A stretch of DNA of 64,000 nucleotides from Streptomyces sp. NBC_01224 (lineage in GTDB: Bacteria; Actinomycetota; Actinomycetes; Streptomycetales; Streptomycetaceae), in NCBI RefSeq assembly GCF_036002945.1, contig NZ_CP108529.1, forward strand, positions 372,001 to 436,000, given 5' to 3'. The position numbers and the translations under genes are program-made. Positions 52,804 through 61,849 of the stretch are shown one piece after another. How positions within the stretch are numbered: position 1 is the first letter of the stretch; the number at the start of each line of letters is the position of its first letter. The notes under the pieces are model-generated. The model was not told the origin of the DNA and ran no database searches. It worked only from the letters and a program-made list of their open reading frames with translations.

Positions 52804-53338
52804 GTTCGGCCATGAGAGCCCAAGTTGACCAGTGATTTTCCCAAAGGCGATCACCTCCAGACTCCGTTGAGGACCCGGGGCAGGTGTGCCCCCGTCCGGC
52901 TCGCCCATGCCGAGCATGCCGCTCATGTGCCCCACGTACCCGGCCACCTGGGCGAACGCGCTCGGGTCGCAGCCGAGTTGCTTGTGCGCTTCGATCCGAC
53001 CGAGGCGGGCGTACAGCAATGGCCGATGCGGATTCGGTCAGTGATAGTCAACGCTTATGCGCGCTGGTCGAATTGATGCTCGGAAAGTACGTTGGTTGCG
53101 TCCTGTCGGCATGCCAGTGTCATAGGCGCGACGAACAGCGGACCGGTGATCACGAAGGAGGTAGGCAGCGCCTATAAGCTGTGGAACGCCGACGATGGAG
53201 CCGCCATCGGCACGATCCCGGGCGACACCGATTCCACGGCGGTCTTTCGGGGTGCCGAGCCCAGCTGTCGTCGTACAGACCAAAGCCAGCGGACAGACAG
53301 CCTCTGGGAGTGTCGGGTACCGGCGGACCGCTTGCTGG
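52804..53338. other. Region between DinB and CHAT genes
   Basis: No gene is confirmed in these 535 bases. The minus strand upstream of DinB is open (see that entry). Plus-strand 53130-53270 has a WD40-like fragment, KLWNADDGAAIGTIPG, with no start or repeats around it. Both look like leftovers. Confidence 0.35.
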
Positions 53339-56254
53339 TCACACGACGATGCAGGTCATGGCCGCCCACAGCAGGGGCGAGTGCTCGATCCGGCCGCCGG
53401 CGCGCCAGCGGTTGAGCTGCTCGCGCTGCCAGCGGCCGAGCCGGTGTACGGGGTCGCGGTGCTCGTGGGCGGTGTCGACGGCGATGATCGCTTCCGACAG
53501 CGGGCGTACGGACTCGGCCAGGCCGGCCAGCCGGTGGAAGGCGAAGCTGGTGGGCAGTACCCAGCGGGTGGCGGTGACCAGCTCGGCACCGTTGTGGATC
53601 ATCGCTGTCGCCAGGCCGAACGACTCGGCGAACCGCAGATCGCCGCCGCTCTCGCAGCCGATGAGGGCGACACGGGACGGCGCGGGCCAGATCCGCGCAC
53701 CCGGCTCCCCGTCCGCGCGCAGGGGGAGCGTGCCGAGCAGGAGGTCCTTGGCGGACAGCGGCCGATGGGTGCGGATCGGCTCGGCCAGGCCGTCGGTCCC
53801 CTGTCCGCAGCACAGATGGAGCGTGCCGTCCTCGCTCTGCCCGCCCTCGACCGGCGCGCCGCTCACGTGCCCGACGTACATCAGTCTGCGTGCACCCTTG
53901 CGGAGCATGCCGCTCAGCCAGTCCCGGTCCAGGTCGGTGCGGCGGAATGCCTCGGCCGGGGTGGTGACGGACGGTACGACGGTGCCCGTGTCGAGGCGGC
54001 TCTGGACGAACGACAGCAGCTCCGGGTCCGAGTCGGGCGGTCCCAGGACCGAGCCGAGCGAGGAGTCGGCCCGGAATCCGGGCACCCGGGGGTCGAGGAC
54101 GAGAACGACCGTGTCGGCGTCGGTGTCCGCGTCCGGCGTCGGACGCGCGGCCGGATCCTGCCGCTGCAACGACACCGGGGCGGTGGTCACGACGTCTGCC
54201 AGATCGATGAGCCGAACATCGTCGTCGTCGACGGCGAGCAGTTCCCAGGGGACCTGGGCGACCCGGGACGACGGCTGAATCCGTACCAGCGGACGGCCCG
54301 CCCCCGCCGACACCTGACGTATCTGCGTCGTCAGCCCCTCCGGCCACAGCGCCTCGGCCAGCACACGCGCGAGCCGGTGTTCGGTCCGGTGATCGGACAT
54401 CGCTCCCGAGTCGAACGCTCGCCGTATCCCCTCCGCTCCGCCGCCCGCCCCAGGCAGCGCGGCGGCCAGCGCACCGACCGCCTGGTCGACTTCGTCACCG
54501 GGCCCGCGGCCGGTGCCGAATCCCCGGGCCCCGCCGGCCCACGTCCAGGTCATGAACAGGTCCCCGGCGTCGGCCAGCCGGACCTGGACCACCGGGCGGC
54601 TCGTCAGGTCGTCGGTGATCCAGAACGGCACCTCTTCCTCGCTCACGATCGGCCGGTGATAGCGGAACTCGGCCGCCGCGATGTACTCCTGGAGCGCGAC
54701 GCGGCCGGATTCCGGCGGCATCCGCACCTTCGGCGGCGGTGCGACGCGCAGGCCGGCGGAGGCAGCGGCCTCCGCCGCCACCCCCCCGAGCATCATCGGG
54801 CCGTCGCCATGCCCGTATGCCTTCATGGCCGCACTCGGGAAGACCGATTCGGCGGAATCGGCCGACCCGGAGGGCGAGGTGCGCGTCGCCGACAGCGGCG
54901 TACGGTCCAGTGCCAGGGAGGCGCCCGCGCAGCGGTGTTCCACCAGTTCGAAGAGCAGTCCCTGGTCCTGTCGGCGTACGGCGAGGCGGAAGACCAACTG
55001 CATGGCGTCGTCCGCCAGTTCGAGCCACTGACTGCGCGCGTGGGCGGTGACGAAGTCGTAGCGGGCCGCCTCCAGGGCCAGCGCGGCGGGAAGGGCGAGG
55101 GAGAGCGCGGTGCCGATGGACTCCGTCTCGTGGTCGCCGTGGTGCGTGAGGTTCAGGTTGCGCTCAAGAGTTTTCGCGAGCATGAGGTCGACCTGTGCGC
55201 ACCGCTCGTACACCTCCCGTGCCTGGTACACCTCGCGGGCCTCGTGGGCCAGCCGTTTCATCTCCTCGATGTCGCCCCGGTCATGGGCGTGCTGAGCGCC
55301 CAGCAGCATGGTGTCGGCGGCGGCGATCGAGGCGCCTATTCGTTCGAACCGGGCCAGGCTCGCCCCCAGCAGGTCGTCTGCGCCGGTGGTCTCGCCACGC
55401 CGGCCGGCGAGAAAGCCACGGGCCTGTTCACAGACCGCCAGGTCACCGAACCGCCCCTGCCGCTCGAAGACCGCGGATGCCTCGGCGAACAACCGCTCCG
55501 CGAGGTCGAGGTCGCCCCGGTGCATCGCGACGTACGCCCGGTGGGCGACCAGCGACTGCAATTCACCGGTGTCCCCCATCGCCCGGAAACCGTCCTCCGC
55601 GCGGGCGAAGTAGTCCTCGGCCGGATCGAACCGCCCTGTCGAGGCGCAGATCACGCCGAGGGCGGTCAGCAGCCGCGGCACGGTCTCCACGACAGACGCC
55701 GGCAGGGTGGACAGCAGCACCGAGGCCTGTTCCTCGGCCGCTCCCCACTCGCCCCGCTCCATCAGCAGATGCACCCGGTTCAGGCCGAGTTCGGAAGTAC
55801 GCAGCCCCTCGGGATCGTCGAACTCGAGCAGCCGGACCGCCGCCTCGTCCAGACACCCCAGCGCCTCGTCCAGGCGCCCGGTCCTGCGCAGCAGGTCGGC
55901 CCTGGCGAGCAGCGTCTTCAGCCCGATTTCCAGCCACAGTTGACGACCGCGCGGCCCCATCGGCACCGACGCGATGCCGTCGAGCAGGCCGCGGGACCGC
56001 TCGACGGCTTCCTCCGCCCCGACCAGGTCAGTGGCGGTGAGCCGGACGCTCGCGATGTCGGACAGCAGGTGCGCCCGCAGGAACCGCACATCGGGCGAGT
56101 CCTCGATGGACTCGGCCACGGTGAGCAACTCCTCGTAGACGGCGCACGCGGCCCCGGAATCAGCAGCCAGCTGATGCTCCTCGGCCAGGGCGAAGCCGCT
56201 GTCGAACGGCTCCCCGTACAGTTGCGTCACCGCTGCGTTCTCCTCGTCCGGCAT
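53339..56254 (-). CDS. TPR-CHAT domain caspase-like protease
   Basis: The product is 971 residues. Residues ~20-420 are tetratricopeptide-type helices (GRLDEALGCLDEAAVRLLEF, GRFDPAEDYFARAEDGFRAM, GDLDLAERLFAEASAVFERQ). A linker with a possible beta domain follows (~430-640). Residues ~650-970 are a CHAT caspase-like protease. The catalytic dyad is visible: His796 in RRLMYVGHVSGAP and Cys867 in RVALIGCESGGDLRFAESFG. The closing ELVTATRWVLPTSFAFHRLA is also typical. It is the last gene of a tight operon, starting three bases after the 428-residue gene's stop. By analogy to other CHAT proteases, it should cleave a protein target on a signal carried through the TPR region. No gasdermin-like substrate gene is seen nearby. 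Confidence 0.9.
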   Translation of the reverse strand: MPDEENAAVTQLYGEPFDSGFALAEEHQLAADSGAACAVYEELLTVAESIEDSPDVRFLRAHLLSDIASVRLTATDLVGAEEAVERSRGLLDGIASVPMGPRGRQLWLEIGLKTLLARADLLRRTGRLDEALGCLDEAAVRLLEFDDPEGLRTSELGLNRVHLLMERGEWGAAEEQASVLLSTLPASVVETVPRLLTALGVICASTGRFDPAEDYFARAEDGFRAMGDTGELQSLVAHRAYVAMHRGDLDLAERLFAEASAVFERQGRFGDLAVCEQARGFLAGRRGETTGADDLLGASLARFERIGASIAAADTMLLGAQHAHDRGDIEEMKRLAHEAREVYQAREVYERCAQVDLMLAKTLERNLNLTHHGDHETESIGTALSLALPAALALEAARYDFVTAHARSQWLELADDAMQLVFRLAVRRQDQGLLFELVEHRCAGASLALDRTPLSATRTSPSGSADSAESVFPSAAMKAYGHGDGPMMLGGVAAEAAASAGLRVAPPPKVRMPPESGRVALQEYIAAAEFRYHRPIVSEEEVPFWITDDLTSRPVVQVRLADAGDLFMTWTWAGGARGFGTGRGPGDEVDQAVGALAAALPGAGGGAEGIRRAFDSGAMSDHRTEHRLARVLAEALWPEGLTTQIRQVSAGAGRPLVRIQPSSRVAQVPWELLAVDDDDVRLIDLADVVTTAPVSLQRQDPAARPTPDADTDADTVVLVLDPRVPGFRADSSLGSVLGPPDSDPELLSFVQSRLDTGTVVPSVTTPAEAFRRTDLDRDWLSGMLRKGARRLMYVGHVSGAPVEGGQSEDGTLHLCCGQGTDGLAEPIRTHRPLSAKDLLLGTLPLRADGEPGARIWPAPSRVALIGCESGGDLRFAESFGLATAMIHNGAELVTATRWVLPTSFAFHRLAGLAESVRPLSEAIIAVDTAHEHRDPVHRLGRWQREQLNRWRAGGRIEHSPLLWAAMTCIVV

Positions 56255-56257
56255 CCG

Positions 56258-57544
56258 TCAGTAGTCCTCACTGGTGGCAGCAGCGGCGATCTCGGCAAGG
56301 AACAGCCCCGAAGAAGCGTCGTGAGGCGACGCGTCGTACGCCAGGGGCTGTACCGCGGTTGCGAGTCGCCGCCGGACCAGCGCGCGGATCGCGTCGCGGT
56401 CTTCGCGGCCTTCGGGACCCGGACCCGGGTCGAATCCGGGCAGCAGTACACCCACCTCGAAATGCGGCGGCATCGCCCCGGCCGAGAGGTGCAGGTCCAG
56501 ATCCGCCCGACCGGTCCACATGTCGTCCCGTCTGGCGAGGAACACCCGGTCCGATTGGCCACCGTTCACACGGACCTCCGCCACGAGGGGCGCACCGCCG
56601 GCGGGTGCCGCGACGTGCGCGACGACCTCGACCTCGATCCGCCGACGCGCGCCGAGTGCGCGAGCGGTCCAGGACACCGCGTGCTCGGAAGCGTCGACGA
56701 AGCCGGGCGGGTATCGGCGCCAGTCGTTGGTCCCCGAGCCCCGGGCGATCACCCGGCCGCCCGCAAGGAGCGGTTCGCCCGCCGCAAGTGCGTAGCCGTC
56801 GCGCCGTGCGAACAGCGCGCCGGGGCCGACCGGGGCACCGGCCGGACGGCGCTGGTCCAGGGATGAGCGGAGGCGGCGCAGCGCCGCCCCGTCCAGCCCG
56901 GCGCTGTCCGCCGCGTCGTCGATCAGCCGCAGGACGCTCTCCAGGTGGCGTGCCGTGTCCGCCGGCTGTGGTGCCGCGCGCCACCACTGGATCAGCGGGT
57001 CGAGGGCGGCCTGATGCTCCTCGATCAGTTCGGCCACGCAGTCATCGGGCTGATCACCGAAGTCGTCGAACAACTGCTGGCACCGGTGGGTGAGCGCGGC
57101 CAGCTCCAGACCGAGCACGTCCGGTTCGAGCGCCGGTATCCCGTCCTCGTACGACGCCGGCCACCACCGGGACGCCCAGTGCCCGAAGCCGAGCCGGGCG
57201 GCGCCGCCCGCGAGCGGGGTCATGCCCGCCGTCACCCGAACACCGGTCGGCTCCCCTGCCGCGCAGGCGTGCACGGCGGCGGCGGTGCGCTCGCCGTAGA
57301 CCGCCCACAGCCACTGCTGCGCCCGCCCCGCGTCATGCACCTCCGCCACTGGCAGACCCGGTTCCCCGAGGACGGGCCAGACCAGAACCGCGCCCGCCAC
57401 GTCGAGAACGGCCCCGGTGAAGCCGGAACCCACGGCGACCGCGTCGCTGCCGTCCTCGGCCCGGTTGACGACAGGGCCGGCGGCGACCCGGATCGTGCCG
57501 TCCCCGCCCCTCGCGACATGGACGTCGATGCCGGCCTGCGCCAT
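56258..57544 (-). CDS. Unknown 428-aa protein, middle gene of CHAT operon
   Basis: ATG 57544 overlaps the stop of the preceding gene (TGATG), giving 428 residues. I recognise no family. The N-terminus is beta-rich and repetitive in style (DVHVARGGDGTIRVAAGPVV, VGSGFTGAVLDVAGAVLVWP), suggesting a cytosolic beta-barrel or propeller-like module. The centre is helical (ALTHRCQQLFDDFGDQPDDC). The C-terminal third is beta-rich again (RRIEVEVVAHVAAPAGGAPL, GRADLDLHLSAGAMPPHFEV). There is no signal peptide or membrane segment. Coupled translation with both neighbours indicates a stoichiometric complex with the CHAT protease and the 456-residue protein. Confidence 0.8.
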   Translation of the reverse strand: MAQAGIDVHVARGGDGTIRVAAGPVVNRAEDGSDAVAVGSGFTGAVLDVAGAVLVWPVLGEPGLPVAEVHDAGRAQQWLWAVYGERTAAAVHACAAGEPTGVRVTAGMTPLAGGAARLGFGHWASRWWPASYEDGIPALEPDVLGLELAALTHRCQQLFDDFGDQPDDCVAELIEEHQAALDPLIQWWRAAPQPADTARHLESVLRLIDDAADSAGLDGAALRRLRSSLDQRRPAGAPVGPGALFARRDGYALAAGEPLLAGGRVIARGSGTNDWRRYPPGFVDASEHAVSWTARALGARRRIEVEVVAHVAAPAGGAPLVAEVRVNGGQSDRVFLARRDDMWTGRADLDLHLSAGAMPPHFEVGVLLPGFDPGPGPEGREDRDAIRALVRRRLATAVQPLAYDASPHDASSGLFLAEIAAAATSEDY

Positions 57545-58914
57545 CACGCGCTGCTCCGCTCGGCCGCTTCCGCGGCGGTCGCCGACAGCGTGCGCAGCGC
57601 CGACCGGACCCTGGCGCGGTGGTCCATCATCACCGAGCGGGCGACCCCGTCGAGCACCGCCCAGGCCGACGCGATGTCGCCCAGCGGTGCGTCGCGGACA
57701 TCCCGCCCGTGCAGCCGCACCCACAGCCGACGCATATAGGCAGACCAGGGGGTACGGAGGTCCTGGGCGAGGGCGTCCAGGACGCCGCCGTCCGGGTCGG
57801 GGCGGGGAGAAACGGTCATCCGGCGTGCACGAAGAGCCGAAGCCTCCCGTCGCCAGCGGCTGTTGACGGCCCGGTGTGCCGCTGTCCGCCCCAGCGCGGA
57901 ATCCCCGCTGCCCAGCGGATCGAGACCGACCGCGAGCCGGCCGCCGAGGACCACGGCGGCGCGCAGGCTCTCGTCGTACAGACCGAGCGGAGCGCAACTG
58001 CGTCCGACCTCCCGCCCCACGAGCTCAGGCACCGTCGGCAGTTCCTCGCGCCGGGCCGACGACTGCAGAACGACGAAGAGCCGCTCGAAGAGCGTGCGGT
58101 CCAGCGGCGCGGGAAGCGTGGCCGTCGAAGCACCCCGCCCGGCCTCCGGACACGGCGGCACCTGCCACGCGGTCAGCCCCAGATGCACCGGGAGATCGTC
58201 GCGGCCCCAGACACCGCTCGCCTCCGCCCACAGGGCCCGGCCGAACAATCCTCCGTGTCCCGCCTCGACCATGGCCGTGTACTCCGGCGAGTTCCGCGAC
58301 CGCCCCGGCGCGCCGCAGGCTTCCAGCACCTCGGCCGCCAGCACGACCGCCGCGACCGCGTCGGCGGCCGGGGCCGGCTGATGACTCTCCCACGCGGTGG
58401 CCAGCTCCCCATCGAGCCGGGCGCGCCGGACAGCGTCCGCCAGGTGATCTTTCAGCACTTCCACCGTGCGTCCGCCGGCCGCGCCGGCCACGTCCTCCAC
58501 CACCGCCCTGGCCACCGTGTCCGCACCGGCCGAGGGCCTTCCGTGCTCGGTGGCCAGCTCGAAGCAGCGCTGGAAGTACAGATCCTGGGGGTTGCCCGCC
58601 ACGATGCCCAGAGCCCGGCGGGTCCTCTTGAGCAGCGTGAACCACTGTGCCGTCGCCTCAAGACGCGCACCTGACTCCCGGATCAGCGCGTCCAGGCGCG
58701 CGGCCTGCGCCGGTCCGAGGAAGTCGACCGCGAGTTCAGGATGCGTCGCGGGCCTGATGATCAGCGGCAGCACGATCAGCTTGACGGTCCGGGTCAATGG
58801 TGCGCCACCGGGGCCGCTCAGCGACTCCAGCCCCGGCCCGAGGCCACGCCAGGCCCGGTCGATGACCATGGCGCGCGGTCGGCGCTCGCCGGTCTGCTGG
58901 CTCGGAGGCGGCAT
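57544..58914 (-). CDS. Unknown 456-aa protein, first gene of CHAT operon
   Basis: The product is up to 456 residues; ATG 58869 (MVIDRAWRGLGPGLES) is an alternative start and neither has a clear ribosome-binding site. No family is recognised. It is mainly helical: DFLGPAQAARLDALIRESGA, RLEATAQWFTLLKRTRRALG, DALAQDLRTPWSAYMRRLWV and SAWAVLDGVARSVMMDHRAR. A hydrophobic VKLIVLPLIIRPA segment near residue 45 is too short for a membrane helix. Its stop overlaps the next start, so the three genes are co-translated. It may be the sensor or adaptor of the system. The divergent small-protein cluster begins about 110 bases away. Confidence 0.78.
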   Translation of the reverse strand: MPPPSQQTGERRPRAMVIDRAWRGLGPGLESLSGPGGAPLTRTVKLIVLPLIIRPATHPELAVDFLGPAQAARLDALIRESGARLEATAQWFTLLKRTRRALGIVAGNPQDLYFQRCFELATEHGRPSAGADTVARAVVEDVAGAAGGRTVEVLKDHLADAVRRARLDGELATAWESHQPAPAADAVAAVVLAAEVLEACGAPGRSRNSPEYTAMVEAGHGGLFGRALWAEASGVWGRDDLPVHLGLTAWQVPPCPEAGRGASTATLPAPLDRTLFERLFVVLQSSARREELPTVPELVGREVGRSCAPLGLYDESLRAAVVLGGRLAVGLDPLGSGDSALGRTAAHRAVNSRWRREASALRARRMTVSPRPDPDGGVLDALAQDLRTPWSAYMRRLWVRLHGRDVRDAPLGDIASAWAVLDGVARSVMMDHRARVRSALRTLSATAAEAAERSSA

Positions 58915-59022
58915 GTGAGGAGAGTACGTCGTCCGGAACGGGCGGGCGAACCTGGGATCGGTAGGTGTCCCCGGCCGCTAGCGTCCACACCGTCAGGCCG
59001 GGCCGACGGCGAGGAGGGAACC

Positions 59023-59283
59023 GATGACCAGGACGGTCAACCGCGCGGCATCGGCCGTGGGACGGTCACCTCGGTCGCCGGGCAACCCGTCAGCCGCCCC
59101 GGCGGATCGTCGTACGAGGCGACCGTCCAACGGCCTTTCCCCGCCGGCCTGACCGGCCGCCTCCAGGTCGGCCGCGTCGTCACCGTCCCGTACCTGCCGG
59201 TCGCCGAGAACGAGGTCTCCCTCCGGCTGCCAGCCAACCCCCGTGTCCGAACCGCACCGGACATCACCACAAGGAGAGCCGTC
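59023..59283 (+). pseudogene. Small beta-rich domain with probable frameshift near its start
   Basis: ATG 59023 has an excellent GAGGAGGG site, but its frame ends after 42 nonsense-like codons. A neighbouring frame encodes a convincing domain: GTVTSVAGQPVSRPGGSSYE, then ATVQRPFPAGLTGRLQVG and VVTVPYLPVAENEVSLRLPA. This resembles the same kind of short beta-domain found at the end of the next gene and in DUF3592-like proteins. One base change near 59045 would join them. The corrected frame has no stop before the next gene's ATG and would read into it. Confidence 0.45.
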
Positions 59284-59709
59284 ATGGGAATCTTCAGGAA
59301 ACGTCGCCGGAACCGCGAGGAACGGGCGGCCGAGATCGCCGGCAAGGTGGCCAGCGGCAAAGGCTTCTACGGCCGCGCCACGCGTGCGTTCCTCGGGAAC
59401 GAGGACTTCACCAGAGTCCAGCAGTCGATCGGTGCGTACAACTCCGGCCTGGACGTCCGGCAGTTGCTCGCCATGGGAGCGCCGACCGTACCCGCCGTCG
59501 TCGTATCGATCAGCGACACCGGCAAACTGGTCAACTTCGAGCCGGTCGTCGACCTGGTCCTGCAACCGTCCGGGACCACCGACCGGATCACCCTCCAGAC
59601 CATCGTCTCCAAACTGCGGATCCCCCGCACCGGCGACCAGGTGCTGCTGGTGTCCGACCCCGCCCGGCCCGGCGGATACCTCTACGCCGGGGACGGCGTG
59701 GCACCGTGA
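59284..59709 (+). CDS. Small protein with C-terminal beta-domain, unknown function
   Basis: ATG 59284 follows AAGGAG at ideal spacing, giving 141 residues. The first 30 are very basic (MGIFRKRRRNREERAAEIAG). The second half, VPAVVVSISDTGKLVNFEPV, VDLVLQPSGTTDRITLQTIV and RIPRTGDQVLLVSDPARPGG, is a short beta-barrel-like domain common in Streptomyces small proteins. GTGA overlap couples it to the next gene. Function unknown. Confidence 0.75.
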   Translation: MGIFRKRRRNREERAAEIAGKVASGKGFYGRATRAFLGNEDFTRVQQSIGAYNSGLDVRQLLAMGAPTVPAVVVSISDTGKLVNFEPVVDLVLQPSGTTDRITLQTIVSKLRIPRTGDQVLLVSDPARPGGYLYAGDGVAP

Positions 59710-59984
59710 CCCCGACACCGTTGCACGAGGCGCCGGCGACCGATTCCGTCCTGCTCTCCTTCGACGGCCGGGTGCTGGAGGTGTTCGGCTACACCGACGC
59801 CGCCCGGCACCACATCTGGGAGGAGCCTCGTCTGGAGTTCCGACCCGGCCGAAGCCGCAGACTGACGATCACCACCAAGCACGGCAGACGCCACTCCATC
59901 CCGTACGACCCGCACCGGCTCGTCGGCCTGCAAGCCCTGGCGGACCGGCTGGCGCGGAGCCGACCCGAGGGCTCGGAGCACTGA
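59706..59984 (+). CDS. Small hypothetical protein
   Basis: The product is 92 residues from GTG 59706, which overlaps the previous stop. TDSVLLSFDGRVLEVFGYTD, AARHHIWEEPRLEFRPG and LTITTKHGRRHSIPYDPH suggest a PH-like beta fold ending in one helix (LVGLQALADRLARSR). No family is named with certainty. It is separated from the next gene by one base. Confidence 0.7.
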   Translation: MTPTPLHEAPATDSVLLSFDGRVLEVFGYTDAARHHIWEEPRLEFRPGRSRRLTITTKHGRRHSIPYDPHRLVGLQALADRLARSRPEGSEH

Positions 59985-59985
59985 C

Positions 59986-60471
59986 ATGGCCGACGACGGG
60001 GACAGGGACGAGACCGGCCCCGAGCCAACGCAGATGGCGCAGATATCGCGGGTCGGCCTGGGGGAAACCACATCCCTGTGCATCAGTGCCGCGGTGATGT
60101 GCCTGTGCGGTCCGGTCATGCTGGGCTTCGCCGTCCTCACCGGCGCGGAGCTCATGGTCATGGGCATCGTGTTCACGGTGGTCTTTGTTCCCCTGGGCCT
60201 GGGGCTCTGCGGCAACGCTGTCGTGGAGAGAGAGCACAACCGGCGGCTCGACGCCGTCGGGGTTCCGGCGACCGCGGAGATCACCGACCTGACCGACTTC
60301 GACTGGAGCGGGGAGGAATCCGGCGTCACGGTCGGTCTACGGGTCAGCGGGCCGGGGTTGCGGACGTTCGAGACGACCTGGAAGCGCACGCACCATCCCG
60401 CCCTGCGCGTAGGTCTTCGGCTCCCAGCCGTCGTCGACCCGTCCGGCGGCCGGTTCCGTGTCGAGTTCTGA
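59986..60471 (+). CDS. DUF3592-like membrane protein
   Basis: The product is 161 residues. Two membrane helices lie at about residues 30-50 and 55-77 (SAAVMCLCGPVMLGFAVLTG, VMGIVFTVVFVPLGLGLCG). The cytosolic or external domain (ATAEITDLTDFDWSGEESGV, TVGLRVSGPGLRTFETTWKR, LRLPAVVDPSGGRFRVEF) has the DUF3592-type beta pattern. It is part of the co-directional small-protein cluster. Confidence 0.78.
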   Translation: MADDGDRDETGPEPTQMAQISRVGLGETTSLCISAAVMCLCGPVMLGFAVLTGAELMVMGIVFTVVFVPLGLGLCGNAVVEREHNRRLDAVGVPATAEITDLTDFDWSGEESGVTVGLRVSGPGLRTFETTWKRTHHPALRVGLRLPAVVDPSGGRFRVEF

Positions 60472-60551
60472 GCGGGCTCGCCCGCGGAGGGGGCAGCGGT
60501 GACTGCGCGGCGGCGAAGTCTGCTCAGGGGTCCTAGTCGTAGGTGGGGAAG

Positions 60552-61406
60552 ATGAGCAGTTACGAGGTACTGGGGCTGTGGTGGGTGGTGCCCGCGGGGC
60601 TGGCGCTGCTCGGCTACGGGCGCTCGCTCGCCGGGGTGACCCGGGCCCAGCGAGCGGTATGGGTCAAGGCGCGGATCGTAGAAGTGGAGCAGCCGGCCCA
60701 CGGCGACTCCAAGAGGCCCGGGATACCGGTGACGATCGCGTTCCAGGACCCGGCCACCGGGCAGGAGTTCACCCTGCCGAACGCAGGCAAGCACGGCGAC
60801 GCGGTCCAGGAAGCCTGGGTAGGCAGGGAACTTGACGTGCGCTACCCATCCGGGCAACCGCACCGGTTCCTCATCGTGATCGACACCGCGGGCGAGAAGA
60901 GCGGACGCAAGGGCCCCGACTGCGCGGTCGTCCTGCTCCTCATCGGGCTGGTGATCCATGCGACCGTCGTCTGGGGCTACCCGTGGGCACTGCTCGGCTT
61001 CGGTGCCCTGCTGACCGCCCTCGCGGCGATCAGCCCCGACATTCGCATGGTGCGCGCCCGCAACGCCCTGCTGGCCTCGGCCGTCGCCGTCCCGGCGCGT
61101 GTCGTGGCCGTCACCAAGGACATCTACACCGACGGAGAGGCCGGCGAGATCGTCAACCACGCCCCCGTCGTCACCTTCACCACCCGTCAGGGCACCCATG
61201 TCACTGTGCTGTCCCGCGACGGCATCCCCGAACCGGGCCTGTCCCTCGGCCGCGACCTCACCATCCACTACGCCCCCAAGGACCCGGCCGTCTACACGCC
61301 CGACCCCGCAGCCGACCGCCGCTCCGGAGCGAAGAGCATCGCCTTCATCGTCACCCTCCTGCTCACCGGAACAGCGGCGATCGTGACCGGCGCGGCCACG
61401 CTGTGA
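60552..61406 (+). CDS. DUF3592-like membrane protein with two repeated domains
   Basis: From ATG 60552 (GTG 60543 in frame is likely part of the ribosome-binding region GGTGGGGAAG) the product is 284 residues. It has an N-terminal helix ([19 protein letters not shown]), a first beta-domain ([50 protein letters not shown]) and two central helices ([20 protein letters not shown]). A second beta-domain follows ([53 protein letters not shown]) with a final helix. The duplicated layout is typical of Streptomyces DUF3592 proteins of unknown function. Confidence 0.82.
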   Translation: MSSYEVLGLWWVVPAGLALLGYGRSLAGVTRAQRAVWVKARIVEVEQPAHGDSKRPGIPVTIAFQDPATGQEFTLPNAGKHGDAVQEAWVGRELDVRYPSGQPHRFLIVIDTAGEKSGRKGPDCAVVLLLIGLVIHATVVWGYPWALLGFGALLTALAAISPDIRMVRARNALLASAVAVPARVVAVTKDIYTDGEAGEIVNHAPVVTFTTRQGTHVTVLSRDGIPEPGLSLGRDLTIHYAPKDPAVYTPDPAADRRSGAKSIAFIVTLLLTGTAAIVTGAATL

Positions 61407-61849
61407 CGCCTCAGGCCTCGTCGCAGGGCGAGGCACCGGCACCGCCCGCGTCGCCGGGTACCGCTGCCAGGGCTACGCCTCGCAGGTCAGCGCCGCCTGG
61501 ACCTTCCAGCCCCGGCAGACCCAAACATCCGCGCCGTGGTCATCAACATCCGCGCCGTGGTCATCGCCGACCTCCATCGGCACCGCATGGGCGGCCAACC
61601 CATCTGGAAGCCAAGGGCCATCGGCCAGGGCTGGGCCGGGCTGGGCTGACAGCCTCGACGGACTCGCCCACGCGCACGGAGTCGACATCGAGTGACAACA
61701 TCGTCGGCTCGCTCAGCCACGACTGCAGATCTCAGTCCCCGACATACTTCTTCCTGGCCACACACAACCCTAGTGACGGCACCTCGTGCCGAACGCGCAC
61801 ACCAAGCACCGACGATGCACGGAACCTCGGAACAGAAGGCCCACACATC
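61407..61849. other. Region between DUF3592 and beta-lactamase genes
   Basis: No intact gene is seen. It contains the 21-bp tandem repeat listed separately. A weakly protein-like plus-strand frame reads [20 protein letters not shown]. The beta-lactamase promoter should lie near 61750-61830, which is less GC-rich. Confidence 0.4.
61524..61565. repeat. Two perfect tandem copies of a 21-bp unit
   Basis: The unit AACATCCGCGCCGTGGTCAT plus C occurs at 61524-61544 and again, identical, at 61545-61565. It lies in non-coding sequence. The period of 21 keeps any reading frame. It is probably a replication-slippage duplication. Confidence 0.9.

Noticed and set aside
53195-56866. A 1223-codon plus-strand open frame opposite the CHAT gene
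   Set aside because: The minus-strand reading has catalytic CHAT residues and TPRs. The plus-strand product is rich in Arg, Gly and Val with no domain and is the usual antisense shadow.
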